From the NCBI RefSeq assembly GCF_030718205.1, contig NZ_JAUZQF010000001.1, positions 496,001 to 560,000 of the forward strand: DNA of 64,000 nt. The letters run 5' to 3'. Positions 17,142-25,151 of this stretch are shown here, piece after piece. This stretch comes from Nonomuraea turcica. Lineage in GTDB: Bacteria; Actinomycetota; Actinomycetes; Streptosporangiales; Streptosporangiaceae. Made by a program: the position numbers and the translations under genes. Below the pieces are notes generated by a model. That model saw only the letters and a program-made list of their open reading frames with translations. It was not told the origin of the DNA and searched no databases. Every line of letters begins with the position of its first letter. The stretch's first letter is position 1.

Positions 17142-18532
17142 AACCGACCGCCCTGCCGCGGCGCGCTGACGGCGCCACGTTGGTCGGCTTGTTCGTCCTG
17201 ATCCTGCTGATACTCCCGGCCCGCCTGGCGGTGGCCGGGCTTCCGCTGTCGCTCACGCCCGCCGAGATCATGGCCCTGGTGCTGGGCGTGGTGTGGGTGT
17301 GCGCGCAGATGATCAGTACGGCAGGCGTGGCCAAGGGCAGCAACCCGGTCCGCACCTCGATCTTCGCGTACGGCATGATCCTGCTGGCCGTCTACGGGTA
17401 CACGACCTCCCTGTATCTGCCCTCCGACGAGCTCAACCTCGCCGACCACACGATCGTGCTCTACGTGGGGTACGTGAGCCTGCTGCTGGTGGTCTGCGAT
17501 GGCATCGGCAGTCGCGAGCGCCTCGATTTCGTCCTCAAGGCGCTCGTGATCGGCGGCACGTTCGCGGCGATCGTCGCCCTGATGCAGTTCAGGCTCGACT
17601 TCGACCTCACCCAGTACATGAAGATCCCCGGGCTCCGCCACACCTCCGCGGAAGAGGTGCCGACCGTGATCTCCCGGTCGGACCTGCGCCGGGTCGCCGG
17701 CACGCTCGGGCACCCGATCGAGTTCGGCGCGCTATCGGCGATGCTGCTGCCGCTGGCCGCGCATCTCGGCTTCCAGGCGCGCAGCCGCGGTCAGGCCGCG
17801 ACTCGCTGGTGGATCTGCGCCGTCATCATCGCGGCCGGCCTGATGTTCTCGGTCTCCAGGACCGCCGTGCTCGGCCTGGCGGGGGCGGGGCTGATCCTCC
17901 TGCTCGGCTGGTCCAACCGGCGCCGGATCGTCACCATCGGCGCGTTCGCGGTGTTCCTGGGCTTCATGAAGGTCCTGGCGCCGGGCCTGATCGGCACGTT
18001 CTACAACCTGTTCGCCGGCGCCGGTGACGACAGCAGCATCATGTACCGCACCCACGACTACCCCTTCGCGATGCGGGAGTTCGCCAAGAGCCCGATCTTC
18101 GGCCGTGGGCCCGGCACCTGGTATCCGTTCAAGCATCAGGTGTTCGACAACCAGTACCTGCTGTCTCTGGTGGAGACCGGGCTGCTCGGGGTGCTGGGCT
18201 TCGTCGGCGTGATCGGGTGCGGGATCGTCGTGGCCCTCCGGGTTCGCCGGCTGAGTACCGACCCGAACGTCCGCAACCTGGGACTGACCATCGCCGCCTG
18301 CTTGGTGATCCCGCTGCTGGGCGCGGCCACTTTCGACATGCTCTCCTTCCCCGGCATCACCAGCGTGATGTTCCTGCTCGTCGGCGCGGCCGGGGCGCTG
18401 CTGCGGTACGAGCGCGCGGATCAGGCGGACAAGCTGCTCGTGAGCTCCTTCCAGGAGCCCGCGGACCGGTCGCGCTCGCTGATCGCGCTGACCGGCAACG
18501 GCCACGGCAGCGCGAGGTCGGGATCGTCGTAG
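17138..18532 (+). CDS. O-antigen ligase/polymerase family membrane protein (Wzy/WaaL-like)
   Basis: 464 residues, starting at an ATGA overlap. About ten to twelve hydrophobic segments and a large loop, followed by the Wzy_C-type pattern FAKSPIFGRGPGTWYPFKHQVFDNQYLLSLVETG. It should polymerise lipid-linked repeats or ligate the finished chain outside the membrane. The last 112 bp overlap, tail to tail, the RmlC gene on the other strand. Confidence 0.8.
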   Translation: MKPTALPRRADGATLVGLFVLILLILPARLAVAGLPLSLTPAEIMALVLGVVWVCAQMISTAGVAKGSNPVRTSIFAYGMILLAVYGYTTSLYLPSDELNLADHTIVLYVGYVSLLLVVCDGIGSRERLDFVLKALVIGGTFAAIVALMQFRLDFDLTQYMKIPGLRHTSAEEVPTVISRSDLRRVAGTLGHPIEFGALSAMLLPLAAHLGFQARSRGQAATRWWICAVIIAAGLMFSVSRTAVLGLAGAGLILLLGWSNRRRIVTIGAFAVFLGFMKVLAPGLIGTFYNLFAGAGDDSSIMYRTHDYPFAMREFAKSPIFGRGPGTWYPFKHQVFDNQYLLSLVETGLLGVLGFVGVIGCGIVVALRVRRLSTDPNVRNLGLTIAACLVIPLLGAATFDMLSFPGITSVMFLLVGAAGALLRYERADQADKLLVSSFQEPADRSRSLIALTGNGHGSARSGSS

Positions 18533-18969
18533 CGGACGGCCAGGTCCTCGGCGGGGTCGTGCTCCCTGTCGATGCGGTAGCAGACATCGGCGTGCTCGGT
18601 CAGCGCCTGGTAGCCGTGCAGAATCCCCGGCGGCACGTAGAGGTTCGCGAACGACACATCGTCGAGCCGGATGGTGATGTGGGAGCCGAACGTGGGTGAG
18701 GCCGGCCGCGCGTCCACGAGGATGTCGAGCACGGCGCCGTGCGCCGTCCGCACCAGCTTGGCCTCGCCGCGACCGGAGCGGCCGTGCATGCCCCTGATAG
18801 TGCCCATACGCGAGCGCGACTGGCTGTCCTGGACGAACGCTGTGTGGTCCAGCCCGTGCTCCGCGGCGATCGCGGCGTCGAAGGTCCTGGTGAAGAAGCC
18901 TCGATCGTCGTGGCTGGGCGTCGGGACGAACAGCAGCACGCCCTCGATCTCCAGATGCTCGACTCTCAT
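18421..18969 (-). CDS. RmlC-type sugar epimerase, second copy
   Basis: 182 residues of the RmlC cupin family: HDDRGFFTRTFD, RGMHGRSGRGEAKLV with the catalytic His, ILVDARPASPTFG and GILHGYQALTE. It shares the fold but only modest identity with the copy at 3510-4067. GAGAGG lies upstream of ATG 18969. It follows the glycosyltransferase at 19022-19945, so both are probably read from P5. Its 3' end is embedded in the 3' end of the polymerase gene. Confidence 0.8.
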   Translation of the reverse strand: MRVEHLEIEGVLLFVPTPSHDDRGFFTRTFDAAIAAEHGLDHTAFVQDSQSRSRMGTIRGMHGRSGRGEAKLVRTAHGAVLDILVDARPASPTFGSHITIRLDDVSFANLYVPPGILHGYQALTEHADVCYRIDREHDPAEDLAVRYDDPDLALPWPLPVSAISERDRSAGSWKELTSSLSA

Positions 18970-18980
18970 GGTGTTCCTCT

Positions 18981-19035
18981 CATCCGGGTAGGTCCGGAGC
19001 TCATTCAGGTAGGTCCGGAGCTCATCCGGGTAGGG
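18981..19035. repeat. Two and a half 21-bp tandem repeats spanning a stop codon
   Basis: Units at 18981-19001 and 19002-19022 and a partial third at 19023-19035 (core GGTAGGTCCGGAGCT). Read on the minus strand each unit carries LPG or LPE followed by TGA, so the glycosyltransferase stop codon has been duplicated downstream. The repeats fill the gap before the RmlC ribosome site. Confidence 0.75.
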
Positions 19036-19945
19036 TGCGCAGCCGACGGGAGGGTCTGAGCAGGGCCACGACCGACGCCCTGGCCGTGCGGCGGCCCGCG
19101 GCGGCCCGCATCACCTCGCCGAGCAGAACGGCGAGGTAGAAGCCGGCAGTCGCGATCCTGCCCCTGCGTCGCCGGAACAGCCGCACGCGGTTGACCGTGA
19201 GCAGCGCGGCCAGCATCGGGCTGATCTTCGCCTCGCCGCCGATGTGCTCGACCACCGCGGCGGGTTCGTACCAGAGCGTCCAGCCCTCGTCCGCGGCCCG
19301 CAGCGCGTACTCGGTCTCTTCGCTGTACAGCAGGAAGGACTCGTCCCACGCGCCGACTTCGGTGAGTGCCGCGACTGAGATGAGCATGGCGGCTCCGGTG
19401 GCCCAGTCCGCGGGGCCTGGCCGCTCGTAGCGGCCGGGGTCGACGATCATCTCGCCCAGCGTGCCGACGCGGCCTGCCAGGCGCCCGCCGATCAACGCCT
19501 CGGCCAGCGCACGGCGTACGGCCGGCGCGCGGCGAAGCGAGTGATGGAGCACACCCTCGGTGCTGACCAGCCGGGGGACGGCGATGCCGGTGCCCGGACG
19601 GTCCAGGGCCTTGCACAATACGGCCAGCGAGCCGGGGTGAAGGCGGCAGTCGGGGTTCATCACGAAGATCGCATCGAGCTCGTGGAGGTCGAGCGCCGCG
19701 ATCCCGGCGTTGATCGCCGCCGCGTAACCGGCGTTCCTGCCCACTTGCACGGGGCGAATGGGCAGGTCTGCGGTCTGTTCCGCGAGGCGGAGCGAGTCGT
19801 CCTTGGAGGCGTTGTCCGCCACGACGACGGCGGCCAGCCGTACCCCTCCAGCGCCCTCAGCCAGAGAGGCCAGGCAACCGCCGAGGACCGGCGCGCTGTT
19901 GTAGGTCACGATCACGATCGCAACTCGGGGAGAGCCTGGAGCCAC
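19022..19945 (-). CDS. Family 2 glycosyltransferase (rhamnosyltransferase-like)
   Basis: 307 residues from GTG 19945. VAIVIVTYNSAPVLGGCLASL, VVADNASKDDS, GRNAGYAAAINAG and VMNPDCRLHP are the typical WbbL-like set. DESFLLYSEETEYALRA carries the probable catalytic acidic residues. C-terminal basic/amphipathic region without clear transmembrane helices. The start codon lies only 7-12 nt after the -10 element of P5, so the transcript may be leaderless. Confidence 0.85.
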   Translation of the reverse strand: MAPGSPRVAIVIVTYNSAPVLGGCLASLAEGAGGVRLAAVVVADNASKDDSLRLAEQTADLPIRPVQVGRNAGYAAAINAGIAALDLHELDAIFVMNPDCRLHPGSLAVLCKALDRPGTGIAVPRLVSTEGVLHHSLRRAPAVRRALAEALIGGRLAGRVGTLGEMIVDPGRYERPGPADWATGAAMLISVAALTEVGAWDESFLLYSEETEYALRAADEGWTLWYEPAAVVEHIGGEAKISPMLAALLTVNRVRLFRRRRGRIATAGFYLAVLLGEVMRAAAGRRTARASVVALLRPSRRLRTLPG

Positions 19946-19951
19946 ATGTCG

Positions 19952-19980
19952 CCATCGCGGCCCGGCAATGGATCGTTACA
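19952..19980 (-). promoter_or_regulatory. ECF-sigma-like promoter P5, divergent from P4
   Basis: On the minus strand TGTAAC (19980-19975), a 17-nt spacer, then CGATGG (19957-19952). It is identical in both hexamers to P3. It abuts P4 back to back: GTTACAAGTAAC at 19975-19986 holds both -35 elements. Confidence 0.55.
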
Positions 19981-20009
19981 AGTAACAGGTGACACTGCTG
20001 AGGCGATGA
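19981..20009 (+). promoter_or_regulatory. ECF-sigma-like promoter P4, divergent from P5
   Basis: AGTAAC (19981-19986), a 17-nt spacer, then CGATGA (20004-20009), 41 nt before ATG 20050. The -35 differs from the others at the first base only. Confidence 0.5.
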
Positions 20010-20049
20010 GGAGGTAGGGGCCGGTGTCGTAGAGACGGAGACACACTTC

Positions 20050-20865
20050 ATGCAGGATCTGCAGGCTTTCACCTTTCGCCGGGATGAGCTCTTCCCGCTC
20101 GCGGACAAATATTCCGAGCAGTTCCGTACAGCCTCGCCGTTCCGTCATGTGGTCATCGACGACTTCCTGCCGCCCGACGCGCTGGAGCCCATCCTCGAGG
20201 AGTTCCCCGAGCCGCGAGATGCCACTTGGCAGAGGTTCGACACCGCGCGCGAGGTGAAGCTGGCGCTGGCCGACCCCGAGCGCATGGGGCCGGCCACCCG
20301 GCACCTGCTGGCGGAGTTCAACAGCGGAGTGTTCGTCGAGTTCCTCGAGCGGCTGACCGGCATCACGCAACTGGTCTCCGACCCGCACTACGAAGGCGGC
20401 GGCCTGCACCAGATCCGGCCGGGTGGCTTCCTCAAGGTGCATGCCGACTTCAACAAGAGCCGCAAGCTCAACCTCGACCGCCGGCTCAACGGCCTGCTCT
20501 ACCTCAACAAGGACTGGGAGGAGAGCTACGGCGGGCACCTGCAGCTGTGGAACAAGGACATGACCGAGTGCGAGGGCAAGATCCTCCCGGTCTTCAACAG
20601 GTTCGTGCTGTTCGCCACGACCGATGACGCCAACCACGGGCATCCGGACCCGCTGACCTGTCCGGAGGATCGGGCGCGGCGCTCGATGGCGCTCTACTAC
20701 TACTCCAACGGCAGGCCCGAGGACGAGGTCACCGACGAGCACACCACGCTGTTCAAGCAACGGCCCGGCGAGGCGTGGAAGAGCAATCTCCGCCAGGTCG
20801 CTAAGCGCTGGACGCCACCTGCGCTGGCCGACCTCGTCGGCAATCGGAAGACCAAGGAAACGTGA
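20050..20865 (+). CDS. 2-oxoglutarate/Fe(II) oxygenase of the prolyl-4-hydroxylase type
   Basis: 271 residues. FRHVVIDDFLPPDALEPILEEFP is the usual start of this family. The iron ligands are seen in FLKVHADFNKS (HxD, ~134-136) and the later His of NHGHPDPL, with Arg in RRSMALYYYS for 2-oxoglutarate. Relatives hydroxylate proline or small molecules. It is co-transcribed with a secreted beta-helix lipoprotein and lies in a glycan locus, so a cell-surface glycan or protein precursor is a candidate substrate. Confidence 0.8.
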   Translation: MQDLQAFTFRRDELFPLADKYSEQFRTASPFRHVVIDDFLPPDALEPILEEFPEPRDATWQRFDTAREVKLALADPERMGPATRHLLAEFNSGVFVEFLERLTGITQLVSDPHYEGGGLHQIRPGGFLKVHADFNKSRKLNLDRRLNGLLYLNKDWEESYGGHLQLWNKDMTECEGKILPVFNRFVLFATTDDANHGHPDPLTCPEDRARRSMALYYYSNGRPEDEVTDEHTTLFKQRPGEAWKSNLRQVAKRWTPPALADLVGNRKTKET

Positions 20866-21785
20866 GGTCGTACGCCGGAGGCTGGTGTCTCGGTGTCGGC
20901 CTGATCGTGCTGCTCAGCGGGTGCCAGAGTTCCGGTGCCGCGCAGAAGCCGGTCGCCACCCAGCCACCCGCCACGGCTGCGTCCCCATCTGTCTCGGCTC
21001 CGTCCTCCAAGCCGCCCGAGCGGGCTTGGCCGGGGCCGGACAATACGGGTGTACCCGAGGGCGTGGAACTGCGTAAGTCCGACTCCATGCGGGTGACCAA
21101 GAGCGGCACGGTCATCGACGGCGTCGAGGTGACCGGCTACATCACGGTCGAGGCCGACAACGTCACCATCCGCAACACCCGAGTCCGCGGCACCAAGGGC
21201 TGGTGGGGGATCCTCCAGCGCGAGGGGCGCACAGGGCTGAAGGTCGAGGACAGCGAGATCTTCGGCAACGGCAAACAGCGCACCCAGTTCGGCATACTCA
21301 ACCAGGGCAAGATGATCACGGTGCGCCGGGTCGACATCCACACGATCTCCAACGGGATCCTGACCCAGCAGGGTGTGGTCGAGGATTCCTACGTGCACGA
21401 CCCGAAGTACTACTCCGGCGACCACACCGACATGATCATGTCGACCGGGCCGCCCGCCGCCGGCACCGAGCTGATCATCCGGCACAACACCGTCATCAAC
21501 ACGCTCGACCAGACGGGTGCCATCGCGCTGTTCCAGGACTTCGGCGTGATCAAGGACGTGACGGTGGAGGGCAACCTGCTGGCCGGGGGCGGCTGGTCGT
21601 TGTACGCGGGCGCCGGGGCCAAGGGCAGATCGTCGAATATCAAAGTGATCGACAACGTCTTCAGCCGCAGGGTGTGGCCCAAGGGCGGAGCTGCGGGGCC
21701 GGTTTCATATTGGGATAATGATGGGCCCGGAAACCTGTGGCGGGGGAACACCTGGGAAAACGGTGGGACGGTACCGCCGGGGTGA
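20862..21785 (+). CDS. Secreted right-handed beta-helix lipoprotein
   Basis: 307 residues from GTG 20862 (GTGA overlap). A signal peptide ending in LLSGC gives a lipobox with Cys at ~20. A Pro/Ser/Thr-rich spacer (~25-55) precedes the domain. The rest is a parallel beta-helix with repeated short turns ([39 protein letters not shown]), like polysaccharide lyases or right-handed beta-helix repeat proteins. Near-identical over most of its length to the C-terminus of the next gene. A glycan-binding or cleaving role outside the membrane is likely but unproven. Confidence 0.75.
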   Translation: MRSYAGGWCLGVGLIVLLSGCQSSGAAQKPVATQPPATAASPSVSAPSSKPPERAWPGPDNTGVPEGVELRKSDSMRVTKSGTVIDGVEVTGYITVEADNVTIRNTRVRGTKGWWGILQREGRTGLKVEDSEIFGNGKQRTQFGILNQGKMITVRRVDIHTISNGILTQQGVVEDSYVHDPKYYSGDHTDMIMSTGPPAAGTELIIRHNTVINTLDQTGAIALFQDFGVIKDVTVEGNLLAGGGWSLYAGAGAKGRSSNIKVIDNVFSRRVWPKGGAAGPVSYWDNDGPGNLWRGNTWENGGTVPPG

Positions 21786-21949
21786 CCGCCATTTGTCAAA
21801 TCTTGTGTGGTATTTGAGAAAGTTGAGGTTGGATGTGAATTGAGGGGAAAACGAGTCCTTTTCGTTAAAAACCCCCTCTTAGTTCTTCCGGCATGGCTAC
21901 TCTCTCCCTTTGGGGGATTCGGCGTGGCCATGATCGGAAGGAGTCGCCT

Positions 21950-23455
21950 GTGTCGAGGCATCGAAGGAGCAAGCGGCGTAGCGGGTGGTTATCCCTGGCC
22001 GGTGTCTCCGCCGTGGCGGTGCTGGCCGGCGGATACGGCATCATCGCCGCTGACGTGCGGGAACCTCAGGCGGTCCTGACGGACGCGAAGGGGACCCTTG
22101 CCACGACTTCGCCGCACGCTGCCGCCGGCCAGAGGCTCCGGCCGCGCCCCACCACCGACAAACCGCGGCCTGGGAAGGTCACGACCAGGGGTCCATGGTG
22201 GTGGCCCAGACGGCCTACCAAGAAGCCGACCTCGCGGCCGACACGCAGACCGACCAAGACGCCGACGCTGACCGCGAGTCCTCCCGTGACGCCGACGCTG
22301 ACCGCGAGTCCTCCCGTGACCCCGACGATGACGCCCAGCACGACGGCGACCGTGACGCCTACGGTGACTCCGACGAAGACTCCAACGGCCACTCCCACGG
22401 CGACTCCGACGAGGACGCCGACTGCGACTCCGACTGAGACTCCGACGAGGACGCCGACTGCGACCCCGACGGTGACTCCGACGAGGACGCCGACTGCGAC
22501 CCCGACGGTGACTCCGACGAGGACGCCGACTGCGACCCCGACGGTGACTCCGACGAAGACGCCCACTGCGACCCCGACAGAGACTCCGACCGCCACTCCT
22601 ACGGCGACGGCTACGAAGACCCCGACCGAGACTCCGACGGCGACGCCTACGAAGACGCCGACGACCGCCCCGCCGCCGAGCGGCAACTGGCCCGGAGCCG
22701 GCAACACCGGCGTTCCCGCCGGCACTGAGATGGTCAAGAAGACCGGCTCGATCGTCATCAAGGAAGACGGCAAGGTCATCGACGGTTGGGACGTCACCGG
22801 CGACATCACGGTTGAGGCCAACAATGTCACCATCCGCAACACCCGAGTGCGGGGCCAGGACGACTATTGGGGCATCCTCCAGCGCGCGGGCTTCTCGGGC
22901 CTCAAGGTGGAGGACAGCGAGATCTTCGGCAACGGCAAGCAGCGCACCCAGTTCGGCATACTCAACCAGGGCAAGATGATCACCGTGCGCCGCGTGGACA
23001 TCCACACGATCTCCAACGGCATCCTCACCGACCAAGGATTGGTCGAGGACTCCTACGTGCACGACCCGAAGTACTACTCCGAGGACCACACCGACATGAT
23101 CATGTCAACCGGTACCGCCGCCACCGGCACCGAGCTGATCATCCGGCACAACACCGTGATCAACACGCTCGACCAGACGGGTGCGATCGCGCTCTTCCAG
23201 GACTTCGGCGTGACCCGCAACGTCACCGTGGAAGGCAACCTGCTGGCCGGGGGTGGCTGGACGCTCTACGCGGGCGCCGGCAGGAAGGGACTGTCCTCGA
23301 ACATCAAGGTGATCGACAACGTCTTCAGTCGCAGGGTGTGGCCGAAGGGCGGCTACGCGGGCCCGGTGTCGTACTGGGACGCCAACGGGCCGGGCAACGT
23401 CTGGCGCGGCAACACCTGGGAGAGCAGCGGCGCGAGCGTGTCGGCCGCAGGCTAG
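21950..23455 (+). CDS. Secreted beta-helix protein with long Thr-Pro stalk
   Basis: 501 residues from GTG 21950, preceded by GGAAGGAG. Basic N-terminus and signal/anchor helix (~14-34, [20 protein letters not shown]). A basic Pro-rich stretch follows, then a ~140-residue stalk of TPT/TAT/TPTETPT repeats (~105-240), then a beta-helix domain (~245-500) that closely matches the preceding gene ([20 protein letters not shown] is shared exactly). The stalk is the kind of spacer that carries a domain across the wall and can be O-glycosylated. The 164-bp gap upstream shows no P1-P5 type promoter. Confidence 0.8.
   Translation: MSRHRRSKRRSGWLSLAGVSAVAVLAGGYGIIAADVREPQAVLTDAKGTLATTSPHAAAGQRLRPRPTTDKPRPGKVTTRGPWWWPRRPTKKPTSRPTRRPTKTPTLTASPPVTPTLTASPPVTPTMTPSTTATVTPTVTPTKTPTATPTATPTRTPTATPTETPTRTPTATPTVTPTRTPTATPTVTPTRTPTATPTVTPTKTPTATPTETPTATPTATATKTPTETPTATPTKTPTTAPPPSGNWPGAGNTGVPAGTEMVKKTGSIVIKEDGKVIDGWDVTGDITVEANNVTIRNTRVRGQDDYWGILQRAGFSGLKVEDSEIFGNGKQRTQFGILNQGKMITVRRVDIHTISNGILTDQGLVEDSYVHDPKYYSEDHTDMIMSTGTAATGTELIIRHNTVINTLDQTGAIALFQDFGVTRNVTVEGNLLAGGGWTLYAGAGRKGLSSNIKVIDNVFSRRVWPKGGYAGPVSYWDANGPGNVWRGNTWESSGASVSAAG
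22260..22670 (+). repeat. Degenerate tandem repeat coding for the Thr-Pro stalk
   Basis: Short units of the type ACTCCGACGAGGACGCCG and GCGACCCCGACGGTG recur across about 410 bp, with a 30-bp exact-looking doublet at 22260-22320 ([10 protein letters not shown] twice). Such coding minisatellites expand and contract easily, so stalk length may vary between strains. Confidence 0.8.
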
Positions 23456-24111
23456 CTGCGGATGGAGATGACCGATTTCACCAGCCCTGCCAGCCGTTCG
23501 AAGCGGATCTGGGACTTGGGGAAGTAGTGTCGCATCTCGGTCACGCTGAGCAACTCGACCTCCATGGCGATCATGCGGGCGGCGTCCCGGTCGGAGGTCG
23601 GGGTGTGGACGAGTGGCCAGCGGCGCAGGATCGTCGTCCGTGCGGCGAGCGGCAGGAACTGGAATCCAGGGAACAGAAAGTGCGGCTCGACCGGGAAATA
23701 GCGGTAGGGCGTCTGTACCCAGTGTCGCTCGGCCATCTCGTGCACGGTGTCGGCGAACTGCTGCCGACGCTGGTGCCCGCCGACATGTTCGATCACCGCG
23801 TTGGAGAACACCAGGTCGTACCGCCTGCCACGGATCGAGGCCGGCAGGTCGCAAGCGTCGGCGACATCGGCGCGCAGCCACGCCGGCAGGTCGGCGGGCG
23901 GTTGCTCGAGGTTGACGATGTGTACGTGCGCCGGCCTGACCGGAGCGCGCATCCAGGCTCCGGCAGTGCCGCCGAGGTCGAGGACGTTCATCTGGTCGAG
24001 GTCCGGGAACCGGTCGGCGAACCACTGCCACCTTCGCGCCCGTGCCTTGGCTCCCAGTGAGTCCGGAGCATCCACGAAACGACTGCGTAGGGCATTCAGA
24101 CGGCTCATCAA
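23452..24111 (-). CDS. SAM-dependent methyltransferase
   Basis: 219 residues (218 if the second Met is used). [15 protein letters not shown] is SAM motif I (~42-56); [22 protein letters not shown] and the FP.F..LP pattern follow as in class I methyltransferases linked to glycan clusters. Converges with the beta-helix gene with a 4-bp tail overlap. Substrate unknown. Confidence 0.8.
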   Translation of the reverse strand: MMSRLNALRSRFVDAPDSLGAKARARRWQWFADRFPDLDQMNVLDLGGTAGAWMRAPVRPAHVHIVNLEQPPADLPAWLRADVADACDLPASIRGRRYDLVFSNAVIEHVGGHQRRQQFADTVHEMAERHWVQTPYRYFPVEPHFLFPGFQFLPLAARTTILRRWPLVHTPTSDRDAARMIAMEVELLSVTEMRHYFPKSQIRFERLAGLVKSVISIRS

Positions 24112-24166
24112 GGGGCTCCTCCGGCCAGATAAGTACCCCTATGCTCCCAGAATTCTGCCTGCGCGG

Positions 24167-25090
24167 CTAAGAGCGTGATTCTTTGTGACTTTCTTGCGAC
24201 GCGTACCAATCGACTGTTCGGCGCAACCCCTCGTCCAATTCTGTGACAGGATGCCAGCCGAGCAGGTCCGCGGCCGGCGTGATGTCGCCGACCTGCGTAA
24301 TATCGTGCGGGCGATCGGGGGTCGTGCCGAATTCAGGCTTCGAGCTGGCGTCGACGATTCGATAAAGCCTCTCGACGATCTCATGGGCCGGGGTCTTGAG
24401 ACCGGTCCCGATATCAAGAGTGTGTCCGATCGCCTTGTCCGATTCGCCTGCCAAGACGAACGCGTCGACGACATCGTCGACATAGATCCAGTCGGCGAGC
24501 TTGGTGGCCCTGGTAAGGCGGGGACGCTGCCCCCGGAGGAGGCAGAGAGTCACATAGGGCACGAGCTTGGTGGTGTCGGGCTGGGCCGGCCCGTAGACCA
24601 TGCTGGGGCGCAGCACGGTGACGGGCAGATCCCAGAGCCGGTGGTAGAGCTGGGCGTAGCCGGTGGCGGCCCACTTGGACATCGCGTACGCCGATGACGG
24701 CGGCGCCTGGTCGTTGCCCGGGCGCGGCTCCTCGATGGAGCCGGTGAGGACCGTCTTGACGCCACTTTCATGGGCGGCGGCCAGCACGTTGACCCCGCCG
24801 ATGACATTGCTCTCCAGGGTGGCACGGACGACCTCGTCACTCCTCGAACCAGTGACTTCGCCGGCGACGTGGAACAGGACGCTTGGCCGTACCGACTGGA
24901 CGAGCCGGGTCGTCTCACCGGCGTCGTTCAGGTGCGCCGCGTGCCAGATCTCTCCATGGCGAGCCTGCTGAGGGCGGCGGCTGACCGCGTGCACCTCAGC
25001 GCCAAGGGCTCGTAAGCGCGTCACCAGATGCGAGCCGATGAATCCGGCGGCCCCTGTCACCAGCACCACGGTCCCAGGCCAATTCGACAT
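24167..25090 (-). CDS. NAD-dependent nucleotide-sugar epimerase/dehydratase
   Basis: 307-residue extended SDR. VLVTGAAGFIGSHLVTRL (~8-25) is the NAD-binding motif; SSAYAMSKWAATGYAQ contains the catalytic YxxxK, and SIEEPRP precedes it. It resembles UDP-glucose 4-epimerase and GDP-mannose dehydratase-like proteins; which sugar is used cannot be told. Last gene of the glycan locus before the korB terminator. Confidence 0.8.
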   Translation of the reverse strand: MSNWPGTVVLVTGAAGFIGSHLVTRLRALGAEVHAVSRRPQQARHGEIWHAAHLNDAGETTRLVQSVRPSVLFHVAGEVTGSRSDEVVRATLESNVIGGVNVLAAAHESGVKTVLTGSIEEPRPGNDQAPPSSAYAMSKWAATGYAQLYHRLWDLPVTVLRPSMVYGPAQPDTTKLVPYVTLCLLRGQRPRLTRATKLADWIYVDDVVDAFVLAGESDKAIGHTLDIGTGLKTPAHEIVERLYRIVDASSKPEFGTTPDRPHDITQVGDITPAADLLGWHPVTELDEGLRRTVDWYASQESHKESRS

Positions 25091-25111
25091 CGTGGATTGA
25101 CCTCCGTGGGA

Positions 25112-25140
25112 AATGGAGCCGCCCGGCCGACGGCTCCATT
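25112..25140 (-). terminator. Hairpin terminator after korB
   Basis: AATGGAGCCG (25112-25121), a 9-nt loop and CGGCTCCATT (25131-25140) make a perfect 10-bp stem 11 bp past the korB stop. It separates the energy block from the glycan locus; symmetric enough to work both ways. Confidence 0.7.
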
Positions 25141-25151
25141 CTCATCATCAA

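Noticed and set aside
22260..22670. Possible CRISPR-like repeat array
   Set aside because: Repeats are degenerate, in frame and have no spacers of even length; they code for the Thr-Pro stalk. No CRISPR array was seen anywhere in the window.
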